Below are positions 15,699-24,879 of a DNA stretch of 55,729 nucleotides, one piece after another. The stretch comes from Rhodovarius lipocyclicus (lineage in GTDB: Bacteria; Pseudomonadota; Alphaproteobacteria; Acetobacterales; Acetobacteraceae): NCBI RefSeq assembly GCF_009900765.1, contig NZ_JAAABL010000023.1:1-55729 (forward strand), given 5' to 3'. Below the pieces are notes generated by a model. It worked only from the letters and a program-made list of their open reading frames with translations. It was not told where the DNA came from and made no database searches. Made by a program: the position numbers and the translations under genes. Within the stretch, counting starts at the first letter, position 1, and the number at the start of each line of letters is the position of its first letter.

Positions 15699-15941
15699 TC
15701 AACGCCAGATCGGCCGGCCGAGGTTCACGCTGCGGGGCGAGGTCAGGCCACCCGCGGCGGCACCGGCCACGCCGCCGATGGCGGCGCCTGCCAGCGGCGC
15801 GCCGGTGGCGGCGCCGATGATGGCGCCACCCGCCGCACCCAGCCCGCCGCCGGACAGCATGCGGTCACCGGGGCTGTGGCCGCAGGCGGCCAGCGTGCCG
15901 GCCAGTGCGATGGCGGGGATGATCTTCAGGACGGTTCGCAT
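15699..15941 (-). CDS. Small glycine-zipper lipoprotein
   Basis: An 80-residue protein with a lipoprotein signal: basic start MRTVLK, hydrophobic core and lipobox LAAC with the acylated Cys at residue 20. Residues 30-67 are a glycine zipper (GGGLGAAGGAIIGAATGAPLAGAAIGG and onward in overlapping small-residue spacing), similar to the glycine-zipper 2TM-type osmotically inducible lipoproteins. The ATG at 15941 has GGAGAG upstream. It is the first gene of the dps operon and lies 33 bases downstream of an EcfG-like promoter element. Confidence 0.8.
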   Translation of the reverse strand: MRTVLKIIPAIALAGTLAACGHSPGDRMLSGGGLGAAGGAIIGAATGAPLAGAAIGGVAGAAAGGLTSPRSVNLGRPIWR

Positions 15942-15974
15942 TGTGGCTCTCCAGCAAAGGTCTTGTGCTGGTAG

Positions 15975-15999
15975 AACGCCGCCCGATCGTGTCGGTTGC
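15975..15999 (-). promoter_or_regulatory. Candidate EcfG-type general-stress promoter
   Basis: On the minus strand GCAAC (15999-15995) is followed after exactly 16 bases by CGTT (15978-15975). Alphaproteobacterial EcfG promoters have the consensus GGAAC-N16/17-CGTT, so there is one mismatch. The element is 33 bases before the ATG of the glycine-zipper lipoprotein and heads an operon with dps, a typical EcfG target. Assignment rests on pattern and context. Confidence 0.5.
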
Positions 16000-16027
16000 G
16001 TGGCCGGGCGAATTCACGAAACGGCGA

Positions 16028-16360
16028 TCAGAAAATCCGCACCATCACCCAGCTGGCCGCCATCAGCCCGCACAGCGCGAGCCCCATGGAAATCCCAGGC
16101 CAGCCGGGCCGCACGCCCGCCTGCAGCACCAGCGCATTGGCCGCCAGCGACCCCACCATGCCCGCCGCCGGCTGCCACCAGGGGAATTTCACGAAGCCCC
16201 AGGCGAGCAGCCCCAGCCACACCGCGAAGGCGCTGCGCCCCAGCACGCGAAAGGCGCGCTCGGCCGGCGGCCAGTCCGGCCGCAGCCCGGGGGTGGAGCA
16301 GCGGTTCTCGATGAAAGCCGCCACGGAGAGCAGCACCAGCGCCAGAAAATAGACCTGCAT
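16028..16360 (-). CDS. Small integral membrane protein of unknown function
   Basis: A 110-residue protein with about four predicted membrane helices: VYFLALVLLSVAAFI at the start, FAVWLGLLAWGF, AGMVGSLAANALVLQ and SMGLALCGLMAASWVMV. No recognised motif. The ATG at 16360, preceded by AGGGG, is preferred to the longer frame reaching 16429 because it opens directly into the first helix. It is divergent from the MoxR ATPase gene. Function not known. Confidence 0.6.
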   Translation of the reverse strand: MQVYFLALVLLSVAAFIENRCSTPGLRPDWPPAERAFRVLGRSAFAVWLGLLAWGFVKFPWWQPAAGMVGSLAANALVLQAGVRPGWPGISMGLALCGLMAASWVMVRIF

Positions 16361-16443
16361 GGCACCCCTGTGCCCGCCGAATGCAGGGTTTGCAAGGGCC
16401 GCGGCAACCCCCATCATGCCGCCAAGCATTCCGGGAGAAGCCT

Positions 16444-17283
16444 GTGTTCAAGACCGGCAAGGACTATATCGCCACGCGTGAGTTGGAGGTGGCGGTGAAC
16501 GCCGCCGTCGCGCTCTCACGCCCCTTGCTGGTCAAGGGCGAGCCGGGCACCGGCAAGACCGTGCTGGCGCAGGAGATCGCGCGCGGGCTGGATGCGCCGC
16601 TGATCGAATGGCACATCAAATCCACCACCAAGGCGCAGCAGGGGCTGTACGAGTACGACGCCGTATCGCGCCTGCGCGATGGCCAGCTGGGCGAGGAGCG
16701 GGTGCACGACATCCGCAACTACATCCGCAAAGGCAAGCTGTGGGAGGCCTTCACCCACGACAAGCGCGCCGTGCTGCTGATCGACGAGATCGACAAGGCC
16801 GACATCGAGTTCCCGAACGACCTGCTGCTGGAACTCGACCGCATGGAATTCCATGTCTACGAGACCGGCGAGACCATCCGCGCCACCCAGCGGCCCATCG
16901 TCATCATCACCAGCAACAACGAGAAGGAACTGCCGGACGCCTTCCTGCGCCGCTGCTTCTTCCACTTCATCCGCTTCCCGGAGCGCGAGACGATGGAGGC
17001 CATCGTCCAGGCGCATTACCCCGACATCCGCAAGGATCTGGCGCGGGAGGCGCTGAATGTCTTCTTCCAGATCCGCGAGGTGGGCGAGTTGAAGAAGAAG
17101 CCCGCGACCAGCGAGCTGCTGGACTGGCTGAAGCTGCTGATGATCGAGGACATGCCGGCCGAGGCGCTGCGCACGCAGGACGCCAAGGTGGCGATCCCGC
17201 CGCTGTATGGCGCGCTGCTGAAGAATGAGCAGGATGTGCATCTGTTCGAGCGGCTGGCGTTTCTGAACCGGGCGCGGCGCTGA
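16444..17283 (+). CDS. MoxR-family AAA+ ATPase
   Basis: A 279-residue AAA+ ATPase of the MoxR group, which acts as a chaperone with VWA-domain partners to insert metals or remodel complexes. Walker A GEPGTGKT is at residues 32-39, Walker B in AVLLIDEIDKAD, sensor region ITSNNEKELPDAFLRRC with the arginine pair. The GTG at 16444 has GGAG seven bases upstream and starts directly at the family's VFKTGKDYIATRELEVAV segment; the frame open further upstream is not conserved. The VWA partner gene lies 365 bases downstream, separated by a small lipoprotein gene whose start overlaps this stop (TGATG). Confidence 0.93.
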   Translation: MFKTGKDYIATRELEVAVNAAVALSRPLLVKGEPGTGKTVLAQEIARGLDAPLIEWHIKSTTKAQQGLYEYDAVSRLRDGQLGEERVHDIRNYIRKGKLWEAFTHDKRAVLLIDEIDKADIEFPNDLLLELDRMEFHVYETGETIRATQRPIVIITSNNEKELPDAFLRRCFFHFIRFPERETMEAIVQAHYPDIRKDLAREALNVFFQIREVGELKKKPATSELLDWLKLLMIEDMPAEALRTQDAKVAIPPLYGALLKNEQDVHLFERLAFLNRARR

Positions 17284-17642
17284 TGGAGAGTTTCAATGCA
17301 TGGATCGGAAGGGTTGTTTGCCTCGTTTTGATATTATCTGCGACCGCATGTGGTGTAAGAGATGAATGGTCTTTCCTTAATCCACAGACGGGTCAAGTCA
17401 CTGTCTGTGTATCCAATCGGTATAACGTGATGCCTGGCGGGCCCTCGATGGAATCGGGTGCGCGATGTGAGCAGGCCTGTCGTGCACAAGGATATACACA
17501 ATACATCCTGCGAAGTAACCTCGCTGGATCCTCTGCCATTCCGGAAACACCAGAGCTTCGGCGAGCAATTAGAGCCGCACAGCGGCCACGCTGGGGAGAG
17601 AGCAATTTCATCCCCGACAACTGCCGTCCCGCTCAAGGATAA
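17283..17642 (+). CDS. Low-GC small lipoprotein inserted between moxR and VWA genes
   Basis: A 119-residue predicted lipoprotein: hydrophobic segment VVCLVLILSATAC with a lipobox cysteine at residue 23, then a soluble domain with four further cysteines (CVSNRYN, ARCEQACRAQ, DNCRPAQG) that could form disulfides in the periplasm. No family recognised. Its composition is visibly richer in A and T than the flanking genes, with codons such as TTA, ATA, CGA and AGA. The ATG shares its A with the stop of moxR (TGATG), and AAGGATAA at its end supplies the ribosome site of the VWA gene. The position looks like an insertion into an old two-gene operon. Confidence 0.7.
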   Translation: MESFNAWIGRVVCLVLILSATACGVRDEWSFLNPQTGQVTVCVSNRYNVMPGGPSMESGARCEQACRAQGYTQYILRSNLAGSSAIPETPELRRAIRAAQRPRWGESNFIPDNCRPAQG

Positions 17643-17648
17643 CCGGCT

Positions 17649-18830
<1,182 letters not shown>

Positions 18831-19670
18831 CGTCCTCGGCGGCCAGCCAGTCGCGTTCCAGCCGGCGATAGGCCCGCACCGACAGGGCCAGCATCAGCGC
18901 ATATAGCAGGATCACCAGGGTGATCGCCGCCCAGGGCTCGGTCAGCAGCAGGGTGGCCAGGGCGAGGACCGCCAGCATCAGCGGCAGCACCATCTGGGAC
19001 GGCACCTTGATGCGCTTGCCGCTCCAGGCGGGCAGGGTGCTGATGGCCAGGATGCCGGCCCCCACCAGGAAGATGGCGACCAGGATGGGGTGGCGCAGCG
19101 CGTGGCCCAGCCCCTCCAGGCCCCAACCCTGGGCGGTGAGGGCGGCGAACAGCGGGAACAGCACCAGCCCGGCCGCGGCGGGGGCGGGCACGCCTGTGAA
19201 GAAATTCAGCGCGAACAGGGGCTTGGGCGGCTGGGGCGGCGCGCCGGGGTCATCGAACAGGGCCGCGTTGAAGCGTGCCAGCCGCAGCGCCACGCACACC
19301 GCGTAGATCACGCAGGGCAGGAAGAACAGGTGCCCCACCTCCTGCATCGACCACAGGTACAGCACCAGCGCCGGGGCCACGCCGAAGCACAGGAAATCCG
19401 ACAGGCTGTCGAATTCCGCGCCGAAGGCGGAGGTGCCCTTCAGCAGCCGCGCGATGCGCCCGTCCAGCCCGTCGATGACGGCGGCGGCGACGATCATCGC
19501 GGCGGCGGGGCCGAACTGGCCCTCGAAGGCGAAGCGGATACCCACCAGCCCGGCGCACAGGCCGAGCATGGTGAGGATGTTGGGGATCAGCCGGTTCAGC
19601 GAGGGCCCGCGATAGCGCGGCCTGCGGGCCAGCCGCTGCTGCAACGCCCGGCGGGCTTTCTCGCGCGCCC

Positions 19671-20354
19671 TCATGCCAGGGGGGTCTCGTCCAGATGCGC
19701 CAGCACGGTCTCGCCGCCGATCATGGTCTGGCCGACGCTGACGATGGGCGTCACGCCGGGGGGCAGGTACACATCCGTGCGGCTGCCGAACCGGATGATG
19801 CCGAAGCGCTCGCCGGCGGCCAGCACGTCGCCCGACTTGGCGTCGCACAGGATGCGCCGGGCGATGAGCCCCGCGATCTGCACGCAGGCCAGCATGCGCC
19901 CGTCCGGGATGCGGATGGCCAGCGCGTTGCGCTCGTTCTCGTCCGAGGCCTTGTCCATGTTGGCCGACAGGAACTTGCCGTGGTGATAGGCCACGCGCGT
20001 GACCATGCCCGCGACAGGGCTGCGGTTCACATGCACGTCCATCACCGACAGGAAGATGGCCACGCGCCACACCGGCTCGGCGCCCATGTCGAGTTCCACC
20101 GGCGGGGGTGCCATCTGCACCGAGACGATGTGCCCATCGGCGGGTGCCACCACCAGCCCCTCACGCGGGGGCGGGTACCGTTCCGGGTCGCGGAAGAAGT
20201 ACAGGCAGAACAGGGTGAAGAGAGCGGCCGGCCAGAACAGCCAGCCACTCACGAGGAGACCGACCACGCTGAGCACAGCGCCGGCGGCGATGAAGGGTGT
20301 ACCCGCCTTGTGGGGGCGGGCGAACACCATGCGGAGACTTTCGGCGAGCGCCAT
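19671..20354 (-). CDS. psd: Phosphatidylserine decarboxylase proenzyme (short, PSD-A type)
   Basis: A 227-residue proenzyme that self-cleaves to create a pyruvoyl group and then converts phosphatidylserine to phosphatidylethanolamine at the inner membrane. The cleavage motif is RFGSRTD, between Gly190 and Ser191. VAPADGHIVSV (about residues 68-78) and the histidine-rich SVMDVHVNRSPVAG and YHHGKF are also conserved in the short PSD-A group. One or two N-terminal membrane segments occupy residues 20-55. Overlaps pssA. Divergent from a small hypothetical gene with a 47-base gap. Confidence 0.96.
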   Translation of the reverse strand: MALAESLRMVFARPHKAGTPFIAAGAVLSVVGLLVSGWLFWPAALFTLFCLYFFRDPERYPPPREGLVVAPADGHIVSVQMAPPPVELDMGAEPVWRVAIFLSVMDVHVNRSPVAGMVTRVAYHHGKFLSANMDKASDENERNALAIRIPDGRMLACVQIAGLIARRILCDAKSGDVLAAGERFGIIRFGSRTDVYLPPGVTPIVSVGQTMIGGETVLAHLDETPLA

Positions 20355-20401
20355 GGGCGCGGTTTATCCTCTCTTCATCTCGGCCGGGCAAGCTTGGCCT
20401 T

Positions 20402-20824
20402 ATGTTGTTGACCATCGGCCCATTCAACGTGGCACCGGACGGAGCATTGTCCCCCCGGGCGCCGGACCTTCGACCCATCGTGCGCTACGCTTGGCGGGGC
20501 CATCCCTGCGCGGCGGAAGTGACGGATGCGTCGCTGACCATCAGCGGCTATGCGGGGCGCATTCCCTCCACCGCCGAGCGCGGGGCGGACCGGGCCGCGG
20601 CCCTGGCCGCCTGGGAGGAACTGCGCCTGGGCCTGCCCGAGGGCGTGGACCTGCACCTGTTGCCGGATCACCGGATGGTGCTGCGCCGTTCCGCCCCGGC
20701 GGTGAACGGCGCCATCTCCCTGGTCAGTGAGATGGTGCGCTTCGCCATGGCGATGGATCCTTATCTGGAGCGGCTGGAGGCCGCGGGTGCCGTGCCGCGC
20801 AGTTCCGGCAGCGCGAAGACCTGA
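20402..20824 (+). CDS. Hypothetical protein, 140 residues
   Basis: A soluble 140-residue product starting MLLTIGPFNVAPDGALSP. It contains WRGHPCAAEV, a helix-forming middle (ERGADRAAALAAWEELRLGLP) and VSEMVRFAMAMDPYLERLE near the end. No family recognised. Codon bias agrees with the neighbours, supporting real coding. The ribosome site before 20402 is weak. The last 64 bases overlap the end of the convergent LysM gene, so one of the two 3' ends may be longer than the functional protein needs. Confidence 0.6.
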   Translation: MLLTIGPFNVAPDGALSPRAPDLRPIVRYAWRGHPCAAEVTDASLTISGYAGRIPSTAERGADRAAALAAWEELRLGLPEGVDLHLLPDHRMVLRRSAPAVNGAISLVSEMVRFAMAMDPYLERLEAAGAVPRSSGSAKT

Positions 20825-21966
20825 CCCGGATAGATCAGGCGCGGATCGCGGATCTGCTCCCGATTCGCCTGATAGATCGTCGTGTAGCGGATGCCCCGCC
20901 CATACACCCCGCGTGAGATGCGCCACAGATTGTTGCCCGGCTGCACCACATAGCGGGACTGCTCCGGGCTGGGCTCGGCGGAGGGGGCCTCGCGCTGGAA
21001 GGGCACCTCGGCGCGGGCGACCACGGCGCCGCCCGCATCCAGCTGGTCCACCCGCAGGCGGTACAGGCCCGGTGCCGGCTGGGTGGCCGGGCTGAAGGCC
21101 CAGCGGCCCATGGCATCGGCCTGCGCCTCGCCGATATGGGCGTTGTCGATATAGATGCGCAGTTGCGCCCCCATGGGGGCGGAGCCCGCGAAGCGGATGG
21201 CGCCGGCGCTGTCGTAATCCACCACATCGATGGTCAGGCGCGTGGCGATGGGGGCGGCGCCTGCGGGGCGCGGCGTGCCGGCGGCGGCGGTGCCGGGCAG
21301 CAGCAGCGCGACCGGCGGCTGCGCGGCGGCGGGGGCCTCGGCGGCGGGCTGGGGTGCCGCCGCCTGGGGTGCCGTTGGTTCGGGGCGCGCGGGCGGTGCC
21401 GCGGCGATCGCGGGTGCGGCCTCGGGCACCACCAGCACCACGCTGTCCTCACCAGGCACCAGGGGGCCGCCGGGCGATTGCGCGCGCAGGGTGAATTCCC
21501 GCGCGCCGGGCGTCAGCGGGCCATCGGGCAGGATCACCCATTCGCCGCGCGAATCGGCGCGGGCGCGGCCGATCTCACGGCCATTTTCCAGCAGTGTCAC
21601 CTCGGCGCCCGGCGCGGCGCGCCCGGCCGTGACCAGGCTGCCGCGCGGGGAAAGCCGGGCGATGTCGAAGCGCGGCGGCACCGGGGCCGGGGCCTCGGCG
21701 GCGGGCTGGGCTTGCTGAGGGGCGGGCTGCGCGGGGGCGGCCTGGGGCTGCGCGGCCGGGACGGCGGGGGCGGATTGCGGTGCCGGTTGGGCGGCGGGTG
21801 CCGCAGCCTGCGGTTGCGGGGCGGGTTGTGGCGCGGGCGCCGGGGGGCTGGCGGCCGGCGGGGCAGGGCGTGGGGCCACCGACGGCGTGCCGCCCACCCA
21901 ACCCTGCTGCCAAGCCACGAATGCAGCACCGGCCCCCAGGGCCAGCAACCAGATCCAGCGCTGCAC
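20761..21966 (-). CDS. LysM peptidoglycan-binding protein with Pro/Ala-rich linker
   Basis: A 401-residue membrane-anchored envelope protein. The GTG at 21966 has AAGGAG just upstream and gives an N-terminal anchor QRWIWLLALGAGAAFVAW. Residues about 25-100 are an extremely Pro/Ala/Gln-rich linker, a second such stretch lies at about 185-220. Between and after these are two Ig-like beta modules (PGAEVTLLENGREIGRARADSRGEW; PMGAQLRIYIDNAHIGEAQADAMGRW) and a C-terminal LysM domain (YVVQPGNNLWRISRGVYG, ending IYPGQVFALP). LysM binds N-acetylglucosamine in peptidoglycan, so the protein probably spans from the inner membrane to the wall. Convergent overlap of 64 bases with the hypothetical gene. Confidence 0.9.
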   Translation of the reverse strand: MQRWIWLLALGAGAAFVAWQQGWVGGTPSVAPRPAPPAASPPAPAPQPAPQPQAAAPAAQPAPQSAPAVPAAQPQAAPAQPAPQQAQPAAEAPAPVPPRFDIARLSPRGSLVTAGRAAPGAEVTLLENGREIGRARADSRGEWVILPDGPLTPGAREFTLRAQSPGGPLVPGEDSVVLVVPEAAPAIAAAPPARPEPTAPQAAAPQPAAEAPAAAQPPVALLLPGTAAAGTPRPAGAAPIATRLTIDVVDYDSAGAIRFAGSAPMGAQLRIYIDNAHIGEAQADAMGRWAFSPATQPAPGLYRLRVDQLDAGGAVVARAEVPFQREAPSAEPSPEQSRYVVQPGNNLWRISRGVYGRGIRYTTIYQANREQIRDPRLIYPGQVFALPELRGTAPAASSRSR

Positions 21967-22064
21967 CGCACTCTCCTTCGAACAGTCACCCAACCGGGAT
22001 TTTGGATAAGGCGCGGGGGGCCTTCACGCAATGGTCATGGCGCGGCCATGGCCTGCCGCCGGCC

Positions 22065-22901
22065 TCAGCGCTGCGGCAGCCCCGCCTCATTCAGCGCCAG
22101 ATTCTGCTGGGCCAGCTCCGCCGCCGGGCTGTCCGGGGCCACGCTGACCACGCGCTCCCAATCCGCGCGGGCCTGTGCCTCATTGCCGCGCAGCTGGTGC
22201 AGGATACCGCGTTCCAGCAAGGCCTCCGGGTTGTCCGGGGCGGCGGTCAGCGCCTGGGTGATGGTGCGCATCGCGTCTTCCGTGCGGTCCAGGTTCCGCA
22301 GGGCGGAGGCACGGAACACCATCGCCTCCACCCGGTCGGGTTCCAGCCGCAGCACCTGGTCCAGCTCTTGCAGGGCCTCCGCGTAGCGGCGCATCGCGGC
22401 CAGCGCCACGGCGCGGTCGGTGATCAGGTCCGCGTCCTGCGGCTCCAGCGTCAGGGCCATGGTGGTGGCGCCATAGGCGCGGGCGGCATCGCCCGCCATC
22501 ATCCAGGCCTGGCCAGCCTGGCCCAGCACGGCGGCGCGGGCGGCGGAACCGGCGTGGCTGTCGCGCGCGATGCGCTCCAGCATGTCCGCCGCGCGTTCGG
22601 GCGCGCCCAGGCCGATTAGCGCCAGCGCGGTGCAATGCCGCGCGCCCTCGCCGCCGCCCTGGCCAGCCCATTCCTCGGCATAGGCCATGGCGGCATCCGA
22701 ATCCTCGCGCAGCAGCGCCAGGCAGCGCTCATATTCGGCGCTGTCGGCCAGGCGCGGGGGCTCGGGCGGCACGGGCAGTTCCACCACCGGCGCCTGGTGG
22801 GCGCTCAGCCACCACCACGCACCGCCGGCGGCGGCTGCGCACAACAGGGCGCCCGCCAACAGGGCGGGAAGGGGTAGCCGGGGGGGTGTCACAGCTCCCA
22901 T
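22065..22901 (-). CDS. Membrane-anchored TPR-repeat protein
   Basis: A 278-residue protein: N-terminal anchor LPALLAGALLCAAAAGGAWWWL (about residues 10-31) and then tetratricopeptide repeats across residues 50-270, the clearest being AYGATTMALTLEPQDADLITDRAVAL, AEALQELDQVLRLEPDRVEA and DAMRTITQALTAAPDNPEALL, each with the P at the repeat end. TPRs mediate protein-protein contacts; the partner is not known. The ATG at 22901 is preferred to 22955 because the latter would overlap the divergent epimerase start. It lies 98 bases upstream of the LysM gene on the same strand. Confidence 0.85.
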   Translation of the reverse strand: MGAVTPPRLPLPALLAGALLCAAAAGGAWWWLSAHQAPVVELPVPPEPPRLADSAEYERCLALLREDSDAAMAYAEEWAGQGGGEGARHCTALALIGLGAPERAADMLERIARDSHAGSAARAAVLGQAGQAWMMAGDAARAYGATTMALTLEPQDADLITDRAVALAAMRRYAEALQELDQVLRLEPDRVEAMVFRASALRNLDRTEDAMRTITQALTAAPDNPEALLERGILHQLRGNEAQARADWERVVSVAPDSPAAELAQQNLALNEAGLPQR

Positions 22902-22945
22902 ATACAGCGGCTTGAGAATCACCACACCCCCGGCCGAGGTAACAG

Positions 22946-23779
22946 ATGACCCCAAATGTGCTGATCCTGGGCGGCGGCTTCAGCGGCCGGGCGGTGGCGA
23001 AATTGGCCCAGGCCGCGGGATGGCGGGCGACGACCACCACGCGCGGGCAGCCCGGCCCGGGTGCCATTCCCTTTGCGCAGGCCGGGCAGGCGCTGGGCGC
23101 GGCCACGCATCTGCTGGTCACCGCCCCGCCCACGCAGGGGGTGGACCCGTTCCTGGCCGCGCATGCCGGGGCGCTGCCCGGCGCGCTGCGCTGGGTCGGC
23201 TATCTCTCGACCACCGGGGTGTATGGGGACCGCGCGGGCGGCTGGGTGGATGAGGCGACGCCCCCCGCCCCGGGCCAGCCCCGCAGCCGCTCGCGCCTGG
23301 CGGCCGAGAATGCCTGGCGCGAGGCCTGCGCCCGCCACGCCCTGCCGCTGGACATCATGCGCACGGCCGGCATCTATGGCCCCGGCCGCAGCGCGCTGGA
23401 CGATCTGCGTGCCGGCACCGCGCGGCGGCTGTTCCGCGCCGGGCAGGCGTTCGGGCGCATCCATGTCGAGGATATCGCCCGCGCCGTCCTTGCCGCGATC
23501 GACCACCCGCCCATCGGCGCGCGCGTGCTGCATCTGGCCGATGACGAACCGGCCCCGCCCGCCGATGTGGTGGCTTATGCCGCCGCCCTGCTGGGCATCG
23601 AGCCGCCGCCGGTCACGCCCTATGAACAGGCCGAGCCCGGCATGAGCGAGATGGCCCGCAGCTTCTGGAGCGAGAACCGCCGCGTGGCCAATGCCGCGAC
23701 CAAGGCGGCGCTGGGGCTGGAGTGGCGGTATCCGACCTATCGGGAGGGGCTGGCCGCCATCCTGCGCCAAGGGGGCTGA
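22946..23779 (+). CDS. NAD(P)-binding epimerase/SDR-like protein (YeeZ-like)
   Basis: A 277-residue Rossmann protein. The dinucleotide motif LGGGFSGRAVA is at residues 8-18. An atypical SDR active-site region is visible as STTGVYGDRAGGWVDE (about residues 89-104) followed by RLAAENAW, with the TGVYGD segment typical of extended SDRs and the YxxxK replaced by a diverged form. HVEDIARAV later is common to NAD-dependent epimerases. The pattern is that of the YeeZ/CT149-like atypical SDR group. ATG at 22946 has GAGG before it. Substrate unknown. Confidence 0.85.
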   Translation: MTPNVLILGGGFSGRAVAKLAQAAGWRATTTTRGQPGPGAIPFAQAGQALGAATHLLVTAPPTQGVDPFLAAHAGALPGALRWVGYLSTTGVYGDRAGGWVDEATPPAPGQPRSRSRLAAENAWREACARHALPLDIMRTAGIYGPGRSALDDLRAGTARRLFRAGQAFGRIHVEDIARAVLAAIDHPPIGARVLHLADDEPAPPADVVAYAAALLGIEPPPVTPYEQAEPGMSEMARSFWSENRRVANAATKAALGLEWRYPTYREGLAAILRQGG

Positions 23780-23784
23780 CCCTC

Positions 23785-24879
23785 TTATCCCATCGACGCG
23801 ATTTCACCCCGACGGCTGGCATCGGCCCAGGCCTCGCGCGCCAGCAGCAGCAGGGCGCCATCGTAATAATGCTGGGCGCGGTTCATGTCCCCCAGCGCCC
23901 TGTCCACGCCCCAGCCGGAGCGCGCGGCCATGACCAGCGCCGAGACCGCGCTCACCCCCTCGCCCGCCGGATAGGGGGAGATGGCGCCGGTGCTGAACAC
24001 CGTCCAGGCCGGCACATAGGGGTGCGCGGGGTCGGACCAGAAGCGCGCGGCACCGTCCAGCAGAGCGGCCTCCGTCCCGCCCGCCCAGATGCTGTTCAGC
24101 AGCACCCGCAGCGCGTCATAGCCGAAGCGGTCGCCGCGCCCGGGTTCGGGGGCGATCGCGCCGCCCTGGCCGGGCATCACCACCCAGTCGGCCGGCAGCC
24201 CCCAGCGCCCGAAGCGGGATTCCTGCATCAACTGCCGCCCCTGGCCGATCAGCGGCTGCCAGGCCGGGTTCGGCATCAGCTCCGCCAGCGCCTTCAGCGC
24301 CGGGAACACGTAGTAGGAGGGGTTGAGCACCACTCCCGCGCGCTGCTCGAACCCCCAGGCGCCGGGCAGCAGCACCGTGCGCCCGCCCACCTGGCGCACC
24401 AGCTGGCCGAGGATGGCGCCCGTCACCTGCCGCGCCAGCGTGGCATAGGCGCCGTCGGGCCAGCGGCGCTGGGCCTCTAGCAAGGCCCAGGCGAAATAGA
24501 GGTCGGCGTCGGTGGCGTTGTTCAGGTCATCGACCACGCCGCCGCCCGGGCCGGGGCCGGGGCGGAAGCGCCAGGCCAGCAGCCCGTCGCCGCGAATGCC
24601 CAGGTGCCGCCGCGTCCATTGCAGCATCAGGTCGAAGCTGGCGCGGTCATCGAGGCGCGTGGCCAGCAGCATGCCCCAGGCCTGGCCCTCGGAATGGGAG
24701 ATGTTGCCGTTGGCCGTGTCGATGATGCGCCCCTCCGGCGAGAGGAAGCGCGTGCGGAAGGCGGCCCAATGGCCATGGACGGCGCGGGGTTCGAGCGGGC
24801 CACCGCGCCCCATGGCGAGCGCCGGGGCGGGCAGCAGCAGGCCGCCCAGGGCGCGGCGGGCGATGGTGAGGTCAGACAT
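23785..24879 (-). CDS. Glycoside hydrolase family 8 endoglucanase (BcsZ-like)
   Basis: A 364-residue GH8 enzyme cleaving beta-1,4-glucan, related to BcsZ/CMCax. The catalytic acid Glu64 is in ISHSEGQAWGM and the second conserved acid in NNATDADLYFAWAL (Asp124/Asp126). An N-terminal hydrophobic signal-like segment (RRALGGLLLPAPALA) suggests export. Further conserved blocks: VLNPSYYVFPAL and GDRFGYDALRV. Its start overlaps the end of the receiver/kinase-like gene by eight bases. In cellulose-producing relatives bcsZ sits in the bcs operon; no cellulose synthase is present here, so it is a stand-alone enzyme that may act on its own or another exopolysaccharide. Confidence 0.92.
   Translation of the reverse strand: MSDLTIARRALGGLLLPAPALAMGRGGPLEPRAVHGHWAAFRTRFLSPEGRIIDTANGNISHSEGQAWGMLLATRLDDRASFDLMLQWTRRHLGIRGDGLLAWRFRPGPGPGGGVVDDLNNATDADLYFAWALLEAQRRWPDGAYATLARQVTGAILGQLVRQVGGRTVLLPGAWGFEQRAGVVLNPSYYVFPALKALAELMPNPAWQPLIGQGRQLMQESRFGRWGLPADWVVMPGQGGAIAPEPGRGDRFGYDALRVLLNSIWAGGTEAALLDGAARFWSDPAHPYVPAWTVFSTGAISPYPAGEGVSAVSALVMAARSGWGVDRALGDMNRAQHYYDGALLLLAREAWADASRRGEIASMG

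Noticed and set aside
21620-21900. Pro/Ala/Gln-rich stretch as an independent repeat element
   Set aside because: It is low-complexity linker coding sequence of the LysM protein without a regular unit.
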